From: Companilactobacillus nantensis DSM 16982
GTDB lineage: Bacteria; Bacillota; Bacilli; Lactobacillales; Lactobacillaceae
NCBI RefSeq assembly: GCF_001435815.1
Contig: NZ_AZFV01000010.1
Span: forward strand, 33,687-97,686
DNA length: 64,000 nt
Direction: 5' to 3'
Part shown: positions 55,497 through 62,408 of the stretch, in pieces
Position numbering within the stretch: the first letter of the stretch is position 1
Layout: each line of letters begins with the position of its first letter
Notes under the pieces: model-generated
Databases searched by the model: none
What the model was told of the DNA's origin: nothing
The model's input: only the letters and a program-made list of their open reading frames with translations
Translations under genes and position numbers: made by a program

Positions 55497-55673
55497 TAGC
55501 CGGAGGGGGAGAAGATAGAGCCAGCAGGAGGGTACTGTTAGGACTGCGAAGCAGTTCTTACAGTACGGGACGAATTTTGAGACTTGCGAACTGTGCAAGG
55601 CTCAAAATCGAGCTCCGAGACCTTGGCTCGGAGCGGTCCCCACAGCGGCTCTATCTTTCTCCCCCTCCGGCGG
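55497..55673 (+). repeat. Cloverleaf element, copy P
   Basis: P1 is GGGGGAGAAGATAGAGCC against GGCTCTATCTTTCTCCCCC. P2 is GTACTGTTAGGACTGCG with CAGTTCTTACAGTAC, a base-pair set unlike other copies. P3 is ATTTTGAGACTTGCG / TGCAAGGCTCAAAAT. P4 is CTCCGAG / CTCGGAG. It ends at the stop of the convergent small gene. Confidence 0.85.
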
Positions 55674-55677
55674 CACT

Positions 55678-55881
55678 TTACAAGGGACTGAATTCCTTTA
55701 TAACATACTCACTAGGGAATGATTTATTTTTATTTAAATACTTTTGATACCGAGTTTTATTATTAATCTCGTTATAAGCATCTTCGAGTTGTGACATCGT
55801 ATATTTTTGTGTCAACTCGTCGGCAGATATTTTGTAGAAATTGGACATGTATTCTAACAACTTTTTTTCATCGTTAATCAT
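55678..55881 (-). CDS. Small hypothetical protein
   Basis: 67 residues, not recognised. Charged and helical (INDEKKLLEYMSNFYKISAD, MSQLEDAYNEINNKTRYQKY). ATG 55881 is chosen because GGAGG lies 8 bp upstream; the frame is open further but with poor signals. The stop is 4 bp from the edge of cloverleaf copy P. Confidence 0.6.
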   Translation of the reverse strand: MINDEKKLLEYMSNFYKISADELTQKYTMSQLEDAYNEINNKTRYQKYLNKNKSFPSEYVIKEFSPL

Positions 55882-56107
55882 GATAAAAGCCTCCGACATC
55901 ATAATAATTCCGGAGTTCATTATTAGCAACTCTTCATAAATTAAAATATCTTTAATTTTTCTTTAACCTGAAGATACCGTCATGACGCCTCGTAAACCTG
56001 TTTACCCTTAATTGTGTAGGATTTAACTTTCATAAAAATCTTGCAACTAAATTAAAAAACCATTAAAATGGCAATATTTCAATAATAAAAATTTAGGGGG
56101 TGTTATT

Positions 56108-57472
56108 ATGACGACGCAAAATATAGATCATGATCACGAGGTGGACCACCGCTTGATTAAGAACGAAAATAAGTACTATGCACAAGCTTCACGAATCAAT
56201 TACTACGATTTGGTCATAGAATCAGCACACGATGCAACTTTGATCGATGCTGATGGAAATGAGTACATTGACTTGTTAGCCAGTGCATCAGCTATCAACG
56301 TTGGTCATACGAATGAAAAGGTTGTTAAAGCTATCCAAGAGCAGGCCGAAAAACTGATTCATTACACACCTGCCTATTTCCATCATCGTCCAGCTCAAGA
56401 ATTGGCCGAACGTTTGGCTAAATTGGTGCCAGGTAGTCCGAAGAAGGTTGTTTTTTCCAATTCTGGTTCAGAGGCCAATGATGCTATCATCAAGTTTTCT
56501 CGAGCATATACTGGACGCCAATATATCGTTTCATATATGGATGCGTATCATGGCTCGACTTACGGTTCCATGGCGCTATCTGGAGTTAGTTTGAACATGA
56601 CTCGTAAAATGGGTCCGTTGATGCCGGGAGTTGTTCATGTGCCATATCCTGATTTATATCGACGATATCCTAACGAAACAGAACATGATGTGGCGTTACG
56701 TTATTTTGAAAGTTTTAAGGAACCATTTGAAAGTTATTTGCCAGCTGATGAGGTTGCTTGTGTTTTGATCGAACCTATTCAAGGGGATGGCGGAATTCGT
56801 AAAGCACCTGAGGAATATATGCAGCTAGTTTATGAATTTTGTCATGAACACGGAATCCTTTTTGCCGTTGATGAGGTTAATCAAGGCATGGGACGAACTG
56901 GTAAAATGTGGAGCTATCAACAATTTCAGGGCATCGAACCCGACTTGATGTCTGTTGGAAAATCGCTAGCTTCTGGAATGCCTTTGTCGGCTACGATTGG
57001 GAAAAAAGAAATTATGGAAAGTTTAGATTCACCAGCTCATGTATTTACAACTGCTGGTAATCCCGTCTGTTGTGCCGCTGCTTTAGCCACATTGGATGTA
57101 CTGGACGAGGAAAATCTTTTTGAAAGATCGATAACAGAAGGTGCCTACGCTGAACAAAGATTTCAAGAGATGCAAAAGCATTACCAAGAAATTGGCGATG
57201 TAAGAATGTATGGCCTTGACGGCGGAATTGAACTAGTCAAAGACCGTGAATCAAAAGAACCTAATCCTGATTTTGCTAACAAAGTGATTTATTATGCATT
57301 TCAACACGGAGTGGTTATGATTACACTAAAGGGCAATATTCTTAGATTTCAACCACCACTAGTCATTAGCCGTGAAGAATTGGACGAAGCGCTCGACGTT
57401 TTGGATAACGCTTTTGCCGCAGCAGAAAATAATCAAGTAATTATTCCAAGTAATGAGAAAATTGGTTGGTAA
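56108..57472 (+). CDS. Isoleucine 2-epimerase (class III aminotransferase fold)
   Basis: A 454-residue PLP enzyme. The class III aminotransferase signatures are present (NSGSEANDAIIKFSRAYTG, FAVDEVNQGMGRTGKMW, and the PLP lysine in SVGKSLASGMPLS). Beyond these, the whole N-terminus (ENKYYAQASRINYYDLVIE, LASASAINVGHT) and the C-terminal KIGW closely match, as I recall it, the L. buchneri isoleucine 2-epimerase, which interconverts L-isoleucine and D-allo-isoleucine. A GABA transaminase is the alternative. GGGGG precedes the ATG. An amino acid permease follows in the same unit. Confidence 0.85.
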   Translation: MTTQNIDHDHEVDHRLIKNENKYYAQASRINYYDLVIESAHDATLIDADGNEYIDLLASASAINVGHTNEKVVKAIQEQAEKLIHYTPAYFHHRPAQELAERLAKLVPGSPKKVVFSNSGSEANDAIIKFSRAYTGRQYIVSYMDAYHGSTYGSMALSGVSLNMTRKMGPLMPGVVHVPYPDLYRRYPNETEHDVALRYFESFKEPFESYLPADEVACVLIEPIQGDGGIRKAPEEYMQLVYEFCHEHGILFAVDEVNQGMGRTGKMWSYQQFQGIEPDLMSVGKSLASGMPLSATIGKKEIMESLDSPAHVFTTAGNPVCCAAALATLDVLDEENLFERSITEGAYAEQRFQEMQKHYQEIGDVRMYGLDGGIELVKDRESKEPNPDFANKVIYYAFQHGVVMITLKGNILRFQPPLVISREELDEALDVLDNAFAAAENNQVIIPSNEKIGW

Positions 57473-57491
57473 AAAGGGAGAGAATTTTTTT

Positions 57492-58946
57492 ATGAGTGAT
57501 TTTTTTAAACGTTTGACCTTAAAAGAAGATCCGAGTATATACGAGGATAAAGATTCACATTTAGTTCGAGTTTTAACAGTTAAGGATTTCTTGGCATTAG
57601 GTGTTGGGACAATTGTTTCCACATCAATCTTTACATTGCCAGGTGTCGTTGCCGCTGAACATACTGGTCCATCAGTTGTCTTTTCATTTATCGGTGCCGC
57701 AATTGTGGCTGGCTTAGTTGCTTTTGCCTATGCTGAAATGGCTGCTGCTATGCCGTTTGCTGGTTCGGCGTATTCATGGATCAATGTTATGTTTGGTGAA
57801 TTTTTCGGCTGGGTCGCAGGTTGGGCCTTGTTAGCTGAGTATTTCATCGCGTTAGCCTTCGTTGGATCGGGGTTATCCGCCAACTTCAGGGGGCTGTTGG
57901 AGCCGATTGGGATTCATTTCCCGAATGCCATTGCTAATACTTTTGGCAGTAATGGTGGAGTCGTTGATTTGGTTGCTGTCTTGGTAATCGCGGCTGTTGC
58001 GTGGCTGATTTCCCATGGTGCCGGTGGTGCCGCTAAAGTGGAAAATGTTTTGGTTATTTTAAAAGTGTTAGCTGTTCTAACTTTTATCGTGGTTGGATTG
58101 ACTGCCATTCACGTTGAGAATTATTTCCCATTTATTCCTAAATATCGTGTTAATCCCGATGGGACAGCCTTTGGTGGTTGGCAAGGAATTTATGCAGGTG
58201 TTTCAATGATTTTCCTATCATATATCGGATTCGATTCAATTGCTGCTAATTCAGCTGAAGCTAAAGATCCTGGGAAAACGATGCCGCGTGGTATTTTAGG
58301 CTCATTGTTGATTGCTGTTGTCTTGTTCGTTGCCGTTGCACTTGTTTTAGTTGGAATGTTTAAATATTCATCATATGCAAATAATGCTGAACCTGTTGGC
58401 TGGGCCTTGAGACATGCGGGTCATCCTATTATTGCTAGTGTGATTCAGGCAATCGCCGTTATCGGGATGTTCACGGCTTTAATCGGAATGATGTTAGCTG
58501 GTTCACGACTAGTTTATTCATTTGGACGTGATGGAATGTTGCCTAGTTGGTTAGGAAAATTGAATAACAAAAATCTTCCCAATCATGCCTTACTGGTAAT
58601 TTCTATTGTCGCTATCGTTATCGGAGCCTTTTGTCCATTCGCATTCTTAGCACAATTGATTTCAGCAGGTACCTTGATTGCATTTATGTTCGTTTCCTTA
58701 GGGATTTATCCATTGAGACGTCGAGAAGGTAAAGATATTGCTATGCCAGACTTCAAAGTGCCATTGTATCCAGTCTTACCAGCACTTGGTTTTATCGGAT
58801 CACTAATTATTTTCTGGGGACTTGATATCGAAGCTAAGACATACGCTGGTATTTGGTTCGCTATTGGCTTAGTTGTTTACTTTGGTTATGGAATGCATCA
58901 TTCAACGTTAGGTAAAAAAGCTGATGCAGAGAAGAAAAATAAATAA
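57492..58946 (+). CDS. APC-family amino acid permease (CAT type)
   Basis: A 484-residue transporter with about 12-13 helices. The first helix region reads GVGTIVSTSIFTLPGVVAAEHTGP, broken here as the APC substrate-binding bend, and AFAYAEMAAAMPFAGSAYSW follows. It resembles cationic-amino-acid/YfnA-type permeases. ATG 57492 follows AAAAAGGGAG; the frame overlaps the epimerase upstream, but that start is unlikely. In context it may import a branched-chain amino acid or export its D-form. Confidence 0.88.
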   Translation: MSDFFKRLTLKEDPSIYEDKDSHLVRVLTVKDFLALGVGTIVSTSIFTLPGVVAAEHTGPSVVFSFIGAAIVAGLVAFAYAEMAAAMPFAGSAYSWINVMFGEFFGWVAGWALLAEYFIALAFVGSGLSANFRGLLEPIGIHFPNAIANTFGSNGGVVDLVAVLVIAAVAWLISHGAGGAAKVENVLVILKVLAVLTFIVVGLTAIHVENYFPFIPKYRVNPDGTAFGGWQGIYAGVSMIFLSYIGFDSIAANSAEAKDPGKTMPRGILGSLLIAVVLFVAVALVLVGMFKYSSYANNAEPVGWALRHAGHPIIASVIQAIAVIGMFTALIGMMLAGSRLVYSFGRDGMLPSWLGKLNNKNLPNHALLVISIVAIVIGAFCPFAFLAQLISAGTLIAFMFVSLGIYPLRRREGKDIAMPDFKVPLYPVLPALGFIGSLIIFWGLDIEAKTYAGIWFAIGLVVYFGYGMHHSTLGKKADAEKKNK

Positions 58947-58957
58947 TAGTTTCAAAC

Positions 58958-58987
58958 AAAGCAGGCTGGTTTGAGCCTGCTTTTTTG
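58958..58987 (+). terminator. Terminator of the epimerase-permease unit
   Basis: AAAGCAGGCT paired with AGCCTGCTTT, then six T. Confidence 0.9.
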
Positions 58988-59028
58988 ATACACTTTAGTT
59001 CAAGATAAAACTAATAAGAGGATTGATT

Positions 59029-59379
59029 ATGGCTAATACACGAATTTTTCAGATGACATTTAGTAGTATTTATCCAATGTATATGCAAAAAGTGGAACGA
59101 AAAGGGCAGCCTAAAGAGAATGTTGATACGGTGATTTGTTGGCTGACCGGTTATGATAAGGCTGGTTTGGACAGGCAAATTACTGAGGAAACTACTTTGA
59201 CTGAATTTTTTGAACAAGCGCCACAGATGAATCCCAATGTTTCGCTCATAACTGGTGCGATTTGTGGTGTTAGGGTGGAAAATATTGATGATCCTTTGAT
59301 GCAGAAAATTCGTTATATGGATAAATTAGTTGATGAAGTTGCCAAGGGTAAGGCGATGGAGAAGATTTTACGGAAATAG
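59029..59379 (+). CDS. DUF2200 family protein
   Basis: A 116-residue protein of the DUF2200 type (RIFQMTFSSIYPMYMQKVERKG at the start, then VICWLTGYDKAGLDRQI and ITGAICGVRVENIDDPLM). No function is known; this family is widespread in bacteria as a small single-domain protein. AAGAGG precedes ATG 59029. It has its own terminator. Confidence 0.9.
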   Translation: MANTRIFQMTFSSIYPMYMQKVERKGQPKENVDTVICWLTGYDKAGLDRQITEETTLTEFFEQAPQMNPNVSLITGAICGVRVENIDDPLMQKIRYMDKLVDEVAKGKAMEKILRK

Positions 59380-59384
59380 AACGC

Positions 59385-59423
59385 AAAAAAAAGAGCCTGC
59401 AGGAAAATTCTGGTCTCTTTTTT
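59385..59423 (+). terminator. Terminator of the DUF2200 gene
   Basis: AAAAAAGAG paired with TCTCTTTTTT, with an inner CCTGCAGG-type extension. Confidence 0.75.
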
Positions 59424-59484
59424 GAGTATATGGAAATTCATATTAAAACTGGCTTGTTTTTGTCTAAAAAATGAATCTGGATAC

Positions 59485-59650
59485 AAAAAAAGCCCCCATA
59501 TGTGGACGGATATGGGAGCATCTATGTTTTCCTCTATGTTGTCAGCTGACTTGTAAGGAGAAAACTAACCGAAGAAATCCGATAATATTGAAGGAAAACA
59601 AGTATTATCTACTTGCACTCGCATCCGGACAAATGCGAGACCTAAGTATA
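59485..59650 (-). ncRNA. Candidate stand-alone small RNA
   Basis: On the minus strand an extended -10 (TGATATACT, TATACT at 59645-59650) is followed, about 7 nt on, by an RNA of about 150 nt. It has a CTCGCAT / ATGCGAG hairpin near the 5' end, a CAAGT / ACTTG hairpin, facing GTTTTCC / GGAAAAC blocks, and a strong terminator GCTCCCATATCC-GTCC-ACATATGGGGGC followed by seven T (59485-59519). There is no gene downstream on this strand, so it is not a riboswitch leader. Length and form fit a regulatory RNA such as 6S, but I cannot assign a family. Confidence 0.5.
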
Positions 59651-59808
59651 TCATGAGTATGTCAAGATATAAACTCAAAATTCAATCGAATTTGTTTTAC
59701 AATTTGTATAAAAAGTATTATTTATTTCTAAAAGTCAATGATATCAACTCTTATCGGTGAAAAGATAATGCCAATTTAGAAAATAGTAAAAAATTATGAG
59801 TATTTAAT

Positions 59809-59837
59809 GTGTCACTTTTTCAGATTAGAACTATAAT
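59809..59837 (+). promoter_or_regulatory. Promoter of the small acidic protein gene
   Basis: GTGTCA (59809-59814), 17-bp spacer, TATAAT (59832-59837), 29 bp before the ATG with AAAGGAGG in between. Confidence 0.65.
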
Positions 59838-59866
59838 GGTCTTGTAACAAAGGAGGTTGTTGAATT

Positions 59867-60115
59867 ATGGCAGAAGTAGATCCATCAAAGATGGCTGATG
59901 CAGCCATTGCAAAAGAACCAGAAGTATTAAACCTAAAGATGAGTGAGGCTTTCGACTGGAGCGATGATGATACAGTTGTTCGTGACGCAATCTGGGATTA
60001 TTTCATGGAGAACAACAATCACGATACAGTTAAGACAGAAGAAGCTGAAAAACCATTCCTTGATATGAAGGATGAAGAAGTACGCGATTTTGTTGAAAAA
60101 AACCTTAAAAAATAA
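59867..60115 (+). CDS. Small acidic hypothetical protein
   Basis: 82 residues, not recognised. Strongly acidic with Asp/Glu-rich helices (FDWSDDDTVVRDAIWDYFMEN, broken in two here, and MKDEEVRDFVEKNLKK). It has no membrane segment. It has a near-ideal ribosome binding site, a good promoter and its own terminator, which suggests a well-expressed monocistronic gene. Confidence 0.75.
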   Translation: MAEVDPSKMADAAIAKEPEVLNLKMSEAFDWSDDDTVVRDAIWDYFMENNNHDTVKTEEAEKPFLDMKDEEVRDFVEKNLKK

Positions 60116-60126
60116 ATCTTTAATTT

Positions 60127-60166
60127 TCCTTTAGACTTCGAGATGCGATGTCTAAAGGATTTTTTT
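60127..60166 (+). terminator. Terminator of the small acidic protein gene
   Basis: TCCTTTAGAC paired with GTCTAAAGGA, then seven or eight T. Confidence 0.9.
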
Positions 60167-60225
60167 TATGCACTTTTTTAAAATAATTTGATATAACATG
60201 AGGTTATTTTGGGGATGGTAATAGG

Positions 60226-60404
60226 CCGTCTCCAGAAGCAAGAAATTTAGGTCGCTGTGGGGACCGATTGAAGCCAAAAAGCGGTCTTCAATCTCGATTT
60301 TGAACTTCGCAAAGTTCGCGAAGTTCAAAACTCGTCCCGTGGTGTAAGGACTAAAGTCCTAACGCTACCTTCACAGCGACCTAAATTCTTGCTTCTTCCG
60401 ACTA
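60226..60404 (-). repeat. Cloverleaf element, copy Q (long-flank subfamily)
   Basis: Reverse orientation. P1 is AGCAAGAAATTTAGGTCGC against GCGACCTAAATTCTTGCT. P2 is GTGTAAGGACT / AGTCCTAACGC. P4 is ATTGAAG / CTTCAAT. The flank past 60404 (to about 60525) matches, in reverse, the upstream flank of copies I, M and O. The other edge reads GGCCTATTACCAT as in I and M. Confidence 0.85.
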
Positions 60405-60573
60405 GTTTATTCTTTGATTTGGGTTGTAAATAAATTGGAGTATTGTGGTTTATGTTTACTTTTGCATAAATGATGACTATAGTATCAAGGCTTAAAGTAT
60501 ATTTTGAATCTTTCAGCATTTAGTAAGTGATTAAAATAAATACAAAAGACCATACCAATAAAGGCATGATCTT

Positions 60574-60744
60574 TTATTTTTCCTTAGAATCTTTATAAAC
60601 CATAGTCACCACGTCATCGACAACACTAAATAGGAAGTCCATGACTCGTTTTTTAAATGCGTTACTAGCAATAAAGTTGGTGGATTGATGAACAATAAAT
60701 TCCGTAACGACTTTTGGTGCATGAATTCTCGAAATTTTCTTCAT
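60574..60744 (-). CDS. Small hypothetical protein (56 residues)
   Basis: MKKISRIHAPKVVTEF to VYKDSKEK, 56 residues, not recognised; basic start and a hydrophobic middle (RVMDFLFSVVDDVVTMVY) that may be amphipathic. GGAGG lies before its ATG inside the end of the upstream gene, and only one base separates the upstream stop from this start, so the two are translationally coupled. Confidence 0.6.
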   Translation of the reverse strand: MKKISRIHAPKVVTEFIVHQSTNFIASNAFKKRVMDFLFSVVDDVVTMVYKDSKEK

Positions 60745-60745
60745 A

Positions 60746-61117
60746 TTATCTCATCCTCCGACGTAATTTTTTGAACATCTTCTTGAGAAAACGATTGGGA
60801 GTCTCGTTTGCCAAATGGTCGTATGCTAAATAGTGCAGTTGCCGTTTAGAAAGCGATGGATCTTCAGCCAACTTCAATTCAAGATAGCCGTATAGTTCTT
60901 GGGGTTTGAGTTTGGTATTCTTGGTAAATTTATCCATTCGTTGATCAACTTCATGTTCAATCGCTTCATGGATATTGCCATAAGACAAACCATTGGGCAA
61001 AATTTTCCTATGGTCGTGTAGTTCATGTTCGACATGTAATTTTAAATTAAGTTTCGTTTCGTCATTAAAATCATCGATTTTTTGCGTTACGTCAGATAAT
61101 TTTTTGTCATGAGTCAA
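60746..61117 (-). CDS. Hypothetical protein, partner of the 56-residue gene
   Basis: 123 residues, not recognised. An acidic first half (THDKKLSDVTQKIDDFNDE) with His-rich segments (HVEHELHDHRK) and a strongly basic C-terminus (FLKKMFKKLRRRMR), which could bind nucleic acid or the membrane. The TTG start at 61117 is preferred because GAGGGG lies at the right distance; ATG 61135 has no such site. A good promoter lies just upstream. Confidence 0.6.
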   Translation of the reverse strand: MTHDKKLSDVTQKIDDFNDETKLNLKLHVEHELHDHRKILPNGLSYGNIHEAIEHEVDQRMDKFTKNTKLKPQELYGYLELKLAEDPSLSKRQLHYLAYDHLANETPNRFLKKMFKKLRRRMR

Positions 61118-61148
61118 ATCATTCACCCCTCGCATCTTGCTATCTACA

Positions 61149-61177
61149 ATTATAGTCGCAATTATGGGGGATGCCAA
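61149..61177 (-). promoter_or_regulatory. Promoter of the two-gene small operon
   Basis: On the minus strand TTGGCA (61172-61177), 17-bp spacer, TATAAT (61149-61154). Confidence 0.75.
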
Positions 61178-61188
61178 AAATGTGCATT

Positions 61189-61216
61189 AAAAAAGCCTCC
61201 TGTGCCAGGAGGCTTT
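61189..61216 (-). terminator. Terminator of the SLAP protein gene
   Basis: AAAGCCTCCTG-TGC-CAGGAGGCTTT, with six T on the minus strand. Confidence 0.85.
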
Positions 61217-61365
61217 CTTCTATATTAGGGAGGAAGGTTATATTAGTTTGTTTATATATATTTCGCATATATTAGTAAATTATCATTCTTGTTTACCAAT
61301 TACTATATTAGATGATAAATGTGAAGAAAATGTGAAATACGGAAATATAATTTTCGAATCCCTAA

Positions 61366-62214
61366 TTATTGTGTAACTGATGTAGCAAATTCAGGCTCGC
61401 TTGTAACGTTGTTTTGAGCATCAGCTTGATTTAATTGCATGTTTGAACTTTGTGTCCATTCATTAGTCGAAACTTGATAGAAAGTGTGACCATATTTATT
61501 TTGAACCATTTGACCAACTTTCCATTGTGAACCATCTTGGAGTTGACGACCGGAAAATGAATCCATTGACGTATCATAGACATCTGCTGGACCATTGACG
61601 ACTGTACCGACGACTGGTTGTTGTGACTGTTGAGTAGTTTGTGTTTGCGTAGTTTGAGGGCTAGCAATATTTAAATTACTTGCAGCAACATATTCATCAG
61701 TGGCGATTTGAATGTAACTAGCACCATTGATTGTTACTGTAGGACCAACATTCCAAACTGAACCAGCTGGCAACATGACACCACTAACTGCTTGACCTTG
61801 GCTATTAACCACGGCCGTAGTCCACTTAGTTGTACCTGTTTGACCAGAGTTAGCAACTTGAGTTTCGTAGGAACTTTGTGCCTGTGCTTGTGTCTGTGTT
61901 GTTTGAGCTTGATTGCTGATATTCAAATTATTGGCAGCAATCCATTCGTTTGTCGCAACTTGATAGTAAGTTACGCCATTGAGTTGTTTAGTACTGCCGA
62001 GCTTCCAAGAACTATTGTTTGGAAGGAAAGTACTGGTGATAGCTTGACCCTGATCATCAACCAAGATGCCACTACCATTAACAGTGCCAACTAAACCAGT
62101 TTCTGTTGTATCTATATCTGCCGCACTTACGGTTTGAGGTGACAAATTAGACAGAACGGTTGGAGCAATTAATAAAGCTAATGCTGAGCCGATTAAAACA
62201 TTATTCTTTTTCAT
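61366..62214 (-). CDS. Secreted protein with three SLAP-like modules
   Basis: A 282-residue exported protein. Residues 1-31 form a classical signal peptide (MKKNNVLIGSALALLIAP, cut near VSAAD). Three SLAP-like wall-binding modules follow (about 42-97, 130-182 and 203-258), each ending in a YYQVATNEW / YIQIATDEY / FYQVSTNEW core. They are joined by Gln/Thr-rich linkers. It has no other domain, so it may be an S-layer-associated protein or a wall-bound scaffold. No Shine-Dalgarno sequence is seen before the ATG, which is odd for this genome. Confidence 0.85.
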   Translation of the reverse strand: MKKNNVLIGSALALLIAPTVLSNLSPQTVSAADIDTTETGLVGTVNGSGILVDDQGQAITSTFLPNNSSWKLGSTKQLNGVTYYQVATNEWIAANNLNISNQAQTTQTQAQAQSSYETQVANSGQTGTTKWTTAVVNSQGQAVSGVMLPAGSVWNVGPTVTINGASYIQIATDEYVAASNLNIASPQTTQTQTTQQSQQPVVGTVVNGPADVYDTSMDSFSGRQLQDGSQWKVGQMVQNKYGHTFYQVSTNEWTQSSNMQLNQADAQNNVTSEPEFATSVTQ

Positions 62215-62289
62215 CGAGTACGTGCTATGTAAAATATGGATAAATGTAAAAATTATTTGGGTTCTTACATTTAGAAAAGTTACATATTT

Positions 62290-62408
62290 CCTTTCTTAAT
62301 TTTACTTACTGCCGTTATAACATTAGTATTCCAATATTCCACGGAGGAGTAATCACATTGACCAACTATGACAGTTTAAGGACTTAGCCAGCCCCATTAA
62401 AATTGTTT
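62290..62408 (-). ncRNA. Candidate TnpB guide (omega) RNA / right end
   Basis: About 120 bp after the TnpB stop on the same strand. In IS605-type elements this is where the guide RNA scaffold and the right end lie. A GGCTGGC-AAGTCC block and TATTGGAATACTAATG can fold locally. No boundary can be placed from one copy. Confidence 0.3.

Noticed and set aside
59471..59656. A 61-residue plus-strand frame over the small-RNA candidate
   Set aside because: No ribosome binding site, odd composition, and it runs through a strong terminator hairpin.
10406..60404. CRISPR array made of the many repeats
   Set aside because: Copies are about 180 bp, kilobases apart and in both orientations; there are no regular spacers and no cas genes.
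10406..60404. tRNA or T-box identity of the cloverleaf element
   Set aside because: It is twice the size of a tRNA, has no CCA end, anticodon arm or T-loop motif, and no T-box AGGGUGG-type antiterminator sequence.
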